The notes beneath the pieces are model-generated. The model searched no databases and was not told the DNA's origin. It saw only the letters and a list, made by a program, of their open reading frames with translations. Position numbers and translations under genes: made by a program. 64,000 bases of DNA from Arthrobacter luteolus NBRC 107841 (GTDB taxonomy: Bacteria; Actinomycetota; Actinomycetes; Actinomycetales; Micrococcaceae): assembly GCF_001552075.1 (NCBI RefSeq), contig NZ_BCQM01000008.1:62001-126000 (forward strand), read 5' to 3'. How positions within the stretch are numbered: position 1 is the stretch's first letter; each line of letters opens with the position of its first letter. Positions 17,644 to 24,538 of this stretch are shown here, one piece after another.

Positions 17644-19398
17644 GTGGGTATTCCTACGGCGCAGTTTGAACAGGTCCTCGATCCGGTCGGCAGTTCCCTG
17701 GTACTTTCAGCCATCCTGGCTGCGCTGCCGCTCCTCCTGCTTTTCGTCCTGCTGGGCGTCTTCCGCCTCAAGGCGTACCAGGCGGGAATCATTGCCCTGG
17801 TGCTGTCCATTCTGCTGGCGGTCTTCGGCTGGGGAATGCCCGTGGACCAGACATTGTCAGCCACGGCACTGGGCGCGTTCTACGCGGTATTCCCCATCCT
17901 GTGGATCCTCATCAACGCGCTCTGGATTTACAACCTGACGGTGGCAACCCCCTGGTTCGACGTCCTGGGCAGGACAATCCGCTCCATCTCGGATGACCTG
18001 CGCATCCTTTCCATCCTGATCGCGTTCTGTTTTGGTGCCCTGCTCGAATCCCTGGCCGGATTCGGCGCGCCGGTGGCGATTGCGGCGGCCATGCTGATGG
18101 CCGCAGGGATGAAACCGCTGAAGGCGGCCATGGTGTCGCTGCTGGCCAACACCGCGCCGGTGGCGTTCGGTGCGATGGCCGCCCCGATTATCGCGCTGAA
18201 TGGGGTCACCGGGATCCCGCTGCACGAACTGTCCTCCATGACCGGCCGGCAGACGCCGTTCATCGCCCTGGTTGTCCCGCTGATTCTGGTGTTCCTGGTC
18301 GACGGCAAACGGGGCGTCCGGCAGACCTGGCCGGTGGCGCTGGTGGCGGGGTTCGTTTTCGGGCTAGCCCAGTTTGTGGCCTCGAACTTCTTCGTGGTCG
18401 AGCTGACCGACGTGGTGGCCGCCGTGGCAACCGTGATCGCCGTCCTGGCCATGCTCCGGGTCTGGCAGCCCAAGGAACTCATCAGCATGTCTGGGGAAGC
18501 CGTTAACGACGACGCCGCCGAGGGGCTCCGCGGCGAGGGCACGAGACTGGGCGCCGCGGAGGCAACGGCCACTTTGACCCGGACCGGAGGCGGGAGCAAA
18601 CCCGGATCCCGGGCGGACGGCGGGGACGGCGGGGAACAGGCCCCGGCCCGGCCTCCGGGCCGCAGTGTGTGGCTCGCCGTCGCTCCGTACCTGATCATCA
18701 TCGTGATCTTCTCCCTGGCGCAGATCCCGCCAATCAAAGCATGGCTGACCGCCGTCGGCGGCGTTACCTTCCACTGGCCCGGCCTGGACGTGGTGAACTC
18801 CGCAGGGGATCCCGTGGGGGCGCAGAACCTGCGGTTCGACCATCTGAAGGCGACCGGCACGCTGCTGCTGTTTTCCGGCCTCCTGACCATGCTGCTCTAC
18901 CGCGTCAAGCCCTCCGCGGGCATACGCATCTACGGGGAAACCCTCAAGACGCTGCGCTGGACCATCGTGACGGTGTGTTCGGTGCTTGCGCTGTCCTTCG
19001 TGATGAACCTGTCCGGCCAGACCACCACCCTGGGTGTGGCACTGGCTTCGGCCGGCGGTTTCTTCGCCCTGCTGTCACCGCTCCTGGGGTGGATCGGTGT
19101 GGCCCTGACGGGCTCGGATACCTCCTCCAACTCGCTTTTCGGCCAGCTGCAGGTGGCCGCCGCCAATGAAACCGGGCTGTCGCCCACGCTGATGGCCGCT
19201 TCCAACTCCTCAGCAGGCGTCCTGGGCAAAATGCTCTCACTGCAGAACCTGGCCATTGCGGCAGCGGCGGTGGGCCTGAACGGCGTCGAAGGCACACTGC
19301 TGCGCAAACTCATCGGCTGGAGCCTGGGCCTCCTGGTCCTGATGACCCTGCTCATCTGGCTGCAGTCCACGCCCGTCCTGGGCTGGATGGTGCCGTAG
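17644..19398 (+). CDS. lctP: L-lactate permease
   Basis: A 584-residue LctP-family transporter with about 13-14 predicted membrane helices. Diagnostic stretches are GALLESLAGFGAPVAIAAAML, LLANTAPVAFGAMAAPIIAL, GSDTSSNSLFGQLQ and ASNSSAGVLGKMLSLQN. The start is GTG 17644 with AAGGGAG upstream. A long hydrophilic loop around residues 285-335 is rich in Gly, Asp and Arg. Its stop shares one base with the start of the FAD-linked dehydrogenase, so uptake and oxidation of lactate or glycolate are linked. No regulator of the usual GntR or IclR kind is adjacent. Confidence 0.93.
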   Translation: MGIPTAQFEQVLDPVGSSLVLSAILAALPLLLLFVLLGVFRLKAYQAGIIALVLSILLAVFGWGMPVDQTLSATALGAFYAVFPILWILINALWIYNLTVATPWFDVLGRTIRSISDDLRILSILIAFCFGALLESLAGFGAPVAIAAAMLMAAGMKPLKAAMVSLLANTAPVAFGAMAAPIIALNGVTGIPLHELSSMTGRQTPFIALVVPLILVFLVDGKRGVRQTWPVALVAGFVFGLAQFVASNFFVVELTDVVAAVATVIAVLAMLRVWQPKELISMSGEAVNDDAAEGLRGEGTRLGAAEATATLTRTGGGSKPGSRADGGDGGEQAPARPPGRSVWLAVAPYLIIIVIFSLAQIPPIKAWLTAVGGVTFHWPGLDVVNSAGDPVGAQNLRFDHLKATGTLLLFSGLLTMLLYRVKPSAGIRIYGETLKTLRWTIVTVCSVLALSFVMNLSGQTTTLGVALASAGGFFALLSPLLGWIGVALTGSDTSSNSLFGQLQVAAANETGLSPTLMAASNSSAGVLGKMLSLQNLAIAAAAVGLNGVEGTLLRKLIGWSLGLLVLMTLLIWLQSTPVLGWMVP

Positions 19399-20792
19399 TG
19401 AGCACCGAATCCCTGCCGTCCCGCACAGCTTCCGGGCCGGCCGCCGGACGGACGGCGGCGCTGCTGGCGGAAGCGGCGCATGCTTCAGTCCTCTCCTCGG
19501 ACCGGGAGGCCGCCGGCACGGACCGGTCCGGGTATCAGCCGCCCAGCCTGCCGGACGGAGTGGTTTTCGCGCACGACGCCGGGGAGGTTGCCAGCGCCCT
19601 CCGGCTCGCCACTGCGCACCGGGTTCCTGTGGTGCCCCGCGGTGCCGGAACCGGGCTGGCCGCAGGTTCCACGGCGCGGGCCGGGGAAGTGGTGCTGGAT
19701 CTCTCCCGGATGAACAAGATTCTGCGGATCGATCCGGAGGAGCAGCTGGCAGTGGTCCAGCCCGGCGTCCTGAATGCTGAGCTGAATGCGGCAGCGGGGG
19801 AGTACGGACTCTTCTACGCTCCGGATCCGGCGAGCACCGCCATCTGTTTCATCGGAGGGAACATCGCCACGAACGCCGGCGGAATGCGCTGCGCCAAGTA
19901 CGGTGTCACCCGGGAGGCGGTCCTGGCGCTGCGCGTCATCCTCGCCGACGGGCGGGAACTGCGCACCGGGCGCGAAACCATCAAGGGGGTCAGCGGCTAC
20001 GACCTCAACGCACTGATTATCGGTTCGGAAGGCACCCTCGGCATCGTGGTGGAGGCGACCCTGCGGCTGCGGCCGCTCCCGGTCCAGACGGCTACGGTCG
20101 CGGCGTTCTTCCCCTCCGTGGAGCAGGCTGCGCGCGCTGCCTCGGCGGTTGTTGCGTCCCGGATCCAGCCCTCGATGATGGAACTGATGGATGGACAGAC
20201 CCTGGAGGCCGTGGATGCCGCGCTGGGCACGGATTACCGTTCCCGCGGCGCCTCCTTCCTCCTGGTGCAGACCGACGGGCACGGCGCGTTCCTGGAACAG
20301 GATGTGGTGATGGACGCCGTCGCGCCCTTTGGCACCTGTGAAAAGGCGGTCGATGACGCCCAGGCAGCCGCCCTGGTCACAGCCCGGCGGGAAGCAATTC
20401 CGTCGCTGGAAAAGCTGGGCCGGGTCTCGATCGGTGACATCGGCGTGCCCCGCGGCAAGCTGGCGGAGGTGGTGGCCGGGCTGGAGGAGATATCAGCGCG
20501 GACCGGGGTGCGGATCTTCACCGTTGCCCACGCCTCGGACGGGAACCTGCATCCGATGATCGTGATGGATCCGGAGGATTCAGTCACGGAAGGACCGCCG
20601 AAAGCGGCGCTGGGGGAGATGTTCCACCTGGCCAAGTCCCTGGGCGGCACCCTCACCGGTGAACACGGCATCGGCCTGCTCAAGCGGGACTGGCTGGAAG
20701 AGGAGCTTGGCAGTGTCTCCCTGGAGGTAATGCACGCGGTCCGGCAGGCACTGGACCCGCTGGGCATCCTGAACCCGGGCAAGGCGATCTAG
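19398..20792 (+). CDS. FAD-linked oxidase, D-lactate dehydrogenase/GlcD type
   Basis: A 464-residue flavoprotein of the GlcD/Dld family, GTG start. The FAD-binding half contains VVPRGAGTGLAAGS, GGNIATNAGGMRCAKYG, and GVSGYDLNALIIGSEGTLG; the C-terminal half has VAHASDGNLHPMIV and TGEHGIGLLKRDWL. These enzymes oxidise D-2-hydroxyacids (D-lactate, glycolate) and pass electrons to the respiratory chain. Coupling to the lactate permease makes D-lactate the likeliest substrate; glycolate is the alternative, and no glcE/glcF partners follow. It ends 127 bases before the next gene. Confidence 0.88.
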   Translation: MSTESLPSRTASGPAAGRTAALLAEAAHASVLSSDREAAGTDRSGYQPPSLPDGVVFAHDAGEVASALRLATAHRVPVVPRGAGTGLAAGSTARAGEVVLDLSRMNKILRIDPEEQLAVVQPGVLNAELNAAAGEYGLFYAPDPASTAICFIGGNIATNAGGMRCAKYGVTREAVLALRVILADGRELRTGRETIKGVSGYDLNALIIGSEGTLGIVVEATLRLRPLPVQTATVAAFFPSVEQAARAASAVVASRIQPSMMELMDGQTLEAVDAALGTDYRSRGASFLLVQTDGHGAFLEQDVVMDAVAPFGTCEKAVDDAQAAALVTARREAIPSLEKLGRVSIGDIGVPRGKLAEVVAGLEEISARTGVRIFTVAHASDGNLHPMIVMDPEDSVTEGPPKAALGEMFHLAKSLGGTLTGEHGIGLLKRDWLEEELGSVSLEVMHAVRQALDPLGILNPGKAI

Positions 20793-20854
20793 GCTGACGG
20801 TTTGTCCGCCCGCCCACTTCCGGGAATACCCGGCCGGGGAATTGGCTTCTATTC

Positions 20855-20891
20855 ATGCATATGCATACAGTTGGATTGGCTGCAGCCAATC
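20855..20891. promoter_or_regulatory. Two adjacent perfect palindromes before the LLM flavoprotein gene
   Basis: ATGCATATGCAT (20855-20866) and GATTGGCTGCAGCCAATC (20874-20891) are both perfect palindromes, 7 bases apart, ending 28 bases before the ATG at 20920. A perfect 18-base palindrome at this place is most easily explained as a repressor operator. No regulator gene is adjacent. Confidence 0.55.
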
Positions 20892-20919
20892 TGCCGCACC
20901 AGCATGAAAGGCCCTATCC

Positions 20920-21939
20920 ATGCCCAAGAAAATCGGCTTCCTCTCCTTCGGTCACTACCGGGACGTGCCAGGCGCCCGCGTGGGCACAGCGGGGGCCTCG
21001 CTGCGCGACAGCGTGGAACTGGCCGTGGCTGCCGAGGAGGCAGGGTTCGACGGCGCCTGGGTCCGGGTCCACCACTTTGATCAGTCACTCGCAGCCCCGT
21101 TCCCGCTGCTCGCCGCGATGGCAGCGCGGACCACCACGCTCGACGTCGGTACCGGCGTCGTCGACCTTCGCTACGAAAACCCGCTCTACATGGCAGAGGA
21201 AGCAGCGGCCGTTGATCTGCTCAGCAACGGACGGCTGCAGCTGGGGATCAGCCGGGGATCACCCGAACCTGCCGCCGATGGGCAGGCTGTCTTCGGGTAC
21301 ACCCTCGGTGAGAACGAAACCTGGGCCGAAAACACGCGGGCGCGGGCCAGTCTTTTCCGCCGCGCAATCAGCGGCCAGCCAGTGGCTCATTCGCAGCCCG
21401 CCCTCAGCCGGGGGCTGGCGCCGGACCTGGCGGTCCAGCCCCAGTCGCCGGGGCTCCCGGACCGGATTTGGTGGGGAGCGGCCAGCTACGATTCGGGCCT
21501 GTGGACTGCCCGCTCCGGCATGAATCTGCTGAGCTCCACGCTGCTGCTGGCGGACGACGGGCGTCCCTTCCATGTCCAGCAGGCTGACCAGGTGCGGGAC
21601 TACCGCAAGGCCTACGCTGAGTGCGGGCATACCGGACCTGGGCTTTCCGCAGTGACCCGCAGTGCGTTCCCAATCACCACGGATGCGGACCGGCGGTACT
21701 TCGGCCTGCGGAACGAGGCGCAGGAAGGTGTTGGTGTGATCGACGGCCTGGCCGCGCGCTCCGGGCCGACCTTTGCCGGCGCTCCGGAACAGGTAGCCCG
21801 GCAGCTGGCCGCCGATGATGCCGTGACGGAGGCCGACTACGTGCTGTTCGCGCTGCCCAGCCAGCTCGGCGTGGATTACAACGCGCATCTGATGCGAAAC
21901 ATCGCCGATGTTGCCCGGGAACTGGGCTGGAAGGACTAG
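20920..21939 (+). CDS. LLM class flavin-dependent oxidoreductase
   Basis: A 339-residue luciferase-like (beta/alpha)8 protein. The N terminus KKIGFLSFGHY, AAEEAGFDGAWVRVHHF, and LDVGTGVVDLRYENPLYMAEEAAAVDLLSNGRLQLGISRGSP are typical of group 1 LLM monooxygenases and F420 relatives. The EEAGFDGAW-R-HHF stretch resembles bacterial luciferase-type FMN enzymes. Substrate unknown. It is monocistronic: palindromic operators lie upstream and a strong terminator follows at 21958. Confidence 0.9.
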   Translation: MPKKIGFLSFGHYRDVPGARVGTAGASLRDSVELAVAAEEAGFDGAWVRVHHFDQSLAAPFPLLAAMAARTTTLDVGTGVVDLRYENPLYMAEEAAAVDLLSNGRLQLGISRGSPEPAADGQAVFGYTLGENETWAENTRARASLFRRAISGQPVAHSQPALSRGLAPDLAVQPQSPGLPDRIWWGAASYDSGLWTARSGMNLLSSTLLLADDGRPFHVQQADQVRDYRKAYAECGHTGPGLSAVTRSAFPITTDADRRYFGLRNEAQEGVGVIDGLAARSGPTFAGAPEQVARQLAADDAVTEADYVLFALPSQLGVDYNAHLMRNIADVARELGWKD

Positions 21940-21957
21940 CCCGCTCGGCTGGATCCG

Positions 21958-21997
21958 TGGTGCCCGCTTCTCTGCGGAGAAACGGGCACCATGTTTT
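21958..21997 (+). terminator. Rho-independent terminator after the LLM gene
   Basis: TGGTGCCCG pairs with CGGGCACCA, and an inner TTCTC/GAGAA stem extends it. The hairpin is followed by TGTTTTTG. It also ends near the convergent tail-collar gene at 22033. Confidence 0.8.
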
Positions 21998-22032
21998 TGC
22001 TTCAGCGGGACGCCGCTAGGCTCCCGGGCGTC

Positions 22033-22533
22033 CTAACTCCGCGGCGGGAAGATGCCTTGCAGGGCGATGATGAAATTGATTGCCAGATACGGGGGCATGT
22101 TGTTATGCGGCTGGTTGCCGCCCACTACCCCTGTCGGTGCCATGTCAGCGCCTGAGTTGATGGGCCCGTAACTGCCCCCGCGGGCGGGGACCTTTCCTGC
22201 GGGCCGGTCGGAAACCTGCTCAACCGACCCGTACTGAGCATGTGCGTGGGCAGGCATCTCCTGGTGATTAAGCACAACCGCTTCCTGGCCTCCCCGCTGC
22301 CCCTGGTTGTAATAGGAGCCGCTGGGAGATGCTCCCATATGGAGCGGAAAGGTGCCCTGGAGATTCGGCAGTGCAAAGGTGTTCATTCCATCCCCGCCGT
22401 ACGTGGTTCCAAGCAGTGAAAACAGTGCCGAGTTCTGCTGGATCGGCAGGATCTGTCCGTTGCAGTGTGCCCAGCCAACGGGGGCGAACTGGAAACCAAC
22501 CATGCGGATCTCACCGAGATACTGATCGCTCAT
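22033..22533 (-). CDS. Phage tail-collar domain protein (microcystin-dependent protein type)
   Basis: A 166-residue protein. The tail collar fold is evident from YLGEIRMVGFQFAPVGWAHCNGQILPI, ALFSLLGTTYGGDGMNTFALPNLQG, and the end motif PYLAINFIIALQGIFP. Similar free-standing proteins, called microcystin-dependent proteins, occur in many bacteria without other phage genes. It is the last gene of a three-gene operon and overlaps the preceding stop by 4 bases (ATGA). It carries no signal peptide of its own. Partnership with an exported collagen-like lipoprotein suggests a surface fibre or adhesin, which is inference. Confidence 0.88.
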   Translation of the reverse strand: MSDQYLGEIRMVGFQFAPVGWAHCNGQILPIQQNSALFSLLGTTYGGDGMNTFALPNLQGTFPLHMGASPSGSYYNQGQRGGQEAVVLNHQEMPAHAHAQYGSVEQVSDRPAGKVPARGGSYGPINSGADMAPTGVVGGNQPHNNMPPYLAINFIIALQGIFPPRS

Positions 22534-22895
22534 AACTGCTGTCCTTTGGGTAGGTGGGTAAAGACGGCCAGCGCACGCCGCCCGTATGAGGTCAGGAAGA
22601 GGTCCACCGGACCGATTCCCGGGTGGCGGACGCAGTGCAGGCCTTCGGTCATGTCCGCGGAATCGGATTCCATCACCAGCCGGAAGCCCGCTGTGGAGCG
22701 CTCGACGCCGGCGAGTCGAACCTGCAGGCCGCCGACGGACAGGGTTTCACCGACCAGCGGCTCCCACGTCTGAGCCGCATAGGGATCGGGCTTCCCGGTG
22801 GCGGCGTATGCCGGCACCCCGCTGGCTGCGACTGCTGCCAGCGCAGCCGTCCCGGCCAGGAAAACCCGCCGGCTGGGCCTCTTGGCCGGGATCAC
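22530..22895 (-). CDS. Tat-exported small protein (DUF6916-like)
   Basis: A 121-residue protein with a twin-arginine signal (PSRRVFLAGTAALAAVAASG, cleavage likely after AYA). The mature part (WEPLVGETLSVGGLQVRLAGVE, then RLVMES and LHCVRHPGIGPVDLFLTSYGR) resembles the short DUF6916 domain often encoded beside tail-collar proteins. It overlaps both neighbours by 4 bases: its ATG overlaps the collagen gene stop, and its stop overlaps the tail-collar start. Export folded through Tat suggests it works outside the membrane with the collagen-like lipoprotein. The DUF assignment is from memory. Confidence 0.7.
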   Translation of the reverse strand: MIPAKRPSRRVFLAGTAALAAVAASGVPAYAATGKPDPYAAQTWEPLVGETLSVGGLQVRLAGVERSTAGFRLVMESDSADMTEGLHCVRHPGIGPVDLFLTSYGRRALAVFTHLPKGQQL

Positions 22896-24247
22896 GGCTG
22901 CGCGCCGTTGAAGCCAAGTGCGTACCGGAGGTTCTTCACCGGCAGCCCGCCGGTGGAAGCGTAGCCGATGCTGACCGAGTCCCCGGCGGAGACAGTGACC
23001 GGTGTGGCCGGGGCGGTGCAGGCAGCGATCATATTCGCAAGCGTGCAGGCCAGACCGGTGTCCGAGCCGTTGACCCGGACAGTGAGGGTCACCGTGCCGG
23101 CCCGTGGGGTGACGGCGCCGGTGAAACCGGACAGGGTGCCGCCCAGGGGCAGTGCGGTTGCTGCGTCAGGCTCAGCGGCGACCGCCGAGGTCCCGGACAG
23201 CGGGATGAAGGCGGCGGTGTCCGAAGGATCGATGAACGTCAGGGACCCGGTGAAAACCGATCCGTCGCCGGGGGCTCCCTGAGGCCCCTGCGCCCCGGCC
23301 GGTCCTGCCGGTCCGACGGCTCCTATGACGCCGGTTGGACCCTGAATGCCCGGCACACCCTGAGTGCCCTGGGCCCCTTCCGGGCCAGTCTGCCCCTGCG
23401 GCCCCTCCGGACCTATTGGTCCCTGCGGTCCGATAAGGCTTTGGGTTCCTCCGGGCCATGTGCCGGAGGATTTTGGTCCGTAGACGGCGAAGGTTGTTGT
23501 CTCCAGGTAAAAATCGCCGTCCACACCAAAGTTGGCAGCTGGCGCACCCACGCCATTGCGGATGGTATTTCCGTCGCGGCCGGGAAGTCCGGCAGCCCCG
23601 TCGGTTCCGTCCGCCCCATCAGCGCCGTTGGCTCCGTCAGCGCCGTTGGCCCCGGCGGGGCCTGTTGCTCCGGCGGGTCCCGGTGCCCCGTCAGCGCCGT
23701 CAGCGCCGTCGGTCCCATCGGCACCGGCCGGTCCTGCTGCTCCCGGTGCCCCGTCAGTTCCAGCCGCTCCAGCCGCTCCAACCGTCCCGGCTGCCCCGTC
23801 AGCTCCAGCTGTTCCGCCGGCGCCGTCGGCGCCGTTGGATCCAGCCGTTCCGTTGGATCCGGCCGGACCCTGTGCTCCGGAAGCGCCAGCCTCGCCCTTC
23901 ACGCCGGCCTCGCCCTTCTCGCCGGCGTCGCCCTTTTCGCCCTTGTCTCCGGGTTTGCCTGACGCGCCGTCGGCGCCGTTGGACGGCCCGGCGGTCGCGG
24001 CGAAAGTGGGTACTGTTCCGTCAACAGGCCCAGCAGCCAGCCATGACACCGGCAGCTCATTCGGGCCACAGGACAACGTGCCGGCCTCCGAGGTGATGCT
24101 GGAGAAATCCAGTGTTGAACTGTCGAGGCAGGCATGGATTGATGCGGCATCCTCAGCTGACGATGCTGGTGTGCAGGCGCCGAGTGCAAGGACTGCGGCT
24201 GCCGCTGCGGCGGCTAATGAGAGATGTTTGGGGCGCAGGCGGTTCAA
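22892..24247 (-). CDS. Collagen-like lipoprotein
   Basis: A 451-residue lipoprotein. I start it at TTG 24247 because GAGGAG lies 8-9 bases upstream and the chain then opens with a lipoprotein signal ending in lipobox LALGAC. A short globular N-terminal part is followed by 46 unbroken Gly-X-Y triplets, a break (ANFGVDGDFYLETTTFAVYG), 19 more triplets, and a C-terminal beta-rich domain of about 110 residues. The first triplets carry KGE/KGD sequences, the type of charge pairing that stabilises bacterial collagens without hydroxyproline. It heads the operon with the Tat protein and the tail-collar protein. Confidence 0.85.
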   Translation of the reverse strand: MNRLRPKHLSLAAAAAAAVLALGACTPASSAEDAASIHACLDSSTLDFSSITSEAGTLSCGPNELPVSWLAAGPVDGTVPTFAATAGPSNGADGASGKPGDKGEKGDAGEKGEAGVKGEAGASGAQGPAGSNGTAGSNGADGAGGTAGADGAAGTVGAAGAAGTDGAPGAAGPAGADGTDGADGADGAPGPAGATGPAGANGADGANGADGADGTDGAAGLPGRDGNTIRNGVGAPAANFGVDGDFYLETTTFAVYGPKSSGTWPGGTQSLIGPQGPIGPEGPQGQTGPEGAQGTQGVPGIQGPTGVIGAVGPAGPAGAQGPQGAPGDGSVFTGSLTFIDPSDTAAFIPLSGTSAVAAEPDAATALPLGGTLSGFTGAVTPRAGTVTLTVRVNGSDTGLACTLANMIAACTAPATPVTVSAGDSVSIGYASTGGLPVKNLRYALGFNGAQP

Positions 24248-24470
24248 GCTGGCTTCTCCTCGGTCGGCAGAAATGATGTGCCGGGGGAGAGGCGGGGTGG
24301 GAAGCCGCAGTGCATGGGAATTCGTCCCCCCAGGGTCATCCACTGCCGATGCCAAGCGTAAAACGTTTTGGACCCAGTCCAATATTTTATTTCGAAAAGC
24401 GGGCGCAATATGACGGGGACGCCACCGCCACACCGCCCCCGCCAAAAGGTTCCCCAAATAGGACCCGCCA

Positions 24471-24514
24471 AACAGCAGCTGCCCCCGGCCGGGGCCGGGG
24501 GCAGCTGCTGTTTT
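24471..24514 (-). terminator. Strong hairpin after the MMPL gene
   Basis: AACAGCAGCTGCCCCCGGCC (24471-24490) is perfectly complementary to 24493-24512. T-rich bases flank both sides (TTTT on plus, TTT on minus), so it can act in either direction. It lies 27 bases past the MMPL stop codon. The rest of 24248-24538 is leader for the collagen gene, with no coding frame supported. Confidence 0.75.
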
Positions 24515-24538
24515 ATCTGAAGGGGGAAATGCGGGCGG

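Noticed and set aside
18364-18890. Minus-strand frames opposite the lactate permease
   Set aside because: They only mirror the permease and its Gly/Asp-rich loop.
23500-24000. CRISPR-like periodicity
   Set aside because: The regularity is Gly-X-Y coding repeats with no constant repeat/spacer structure.
22033-24247. Prophage remnant
   Set aside because: Only the tail-collar domain is phage-like. No integrase, capsid, portal or lysis genes are nearby, and free-standing tail-collar proteins are common in bacteria.
23532-24413. Pro/Ala/Ser-rich plus-strand protein
   Set aside because: It is the complement of the collagen triplets; its apparent repeats only mirror Gly-X-Y codons.
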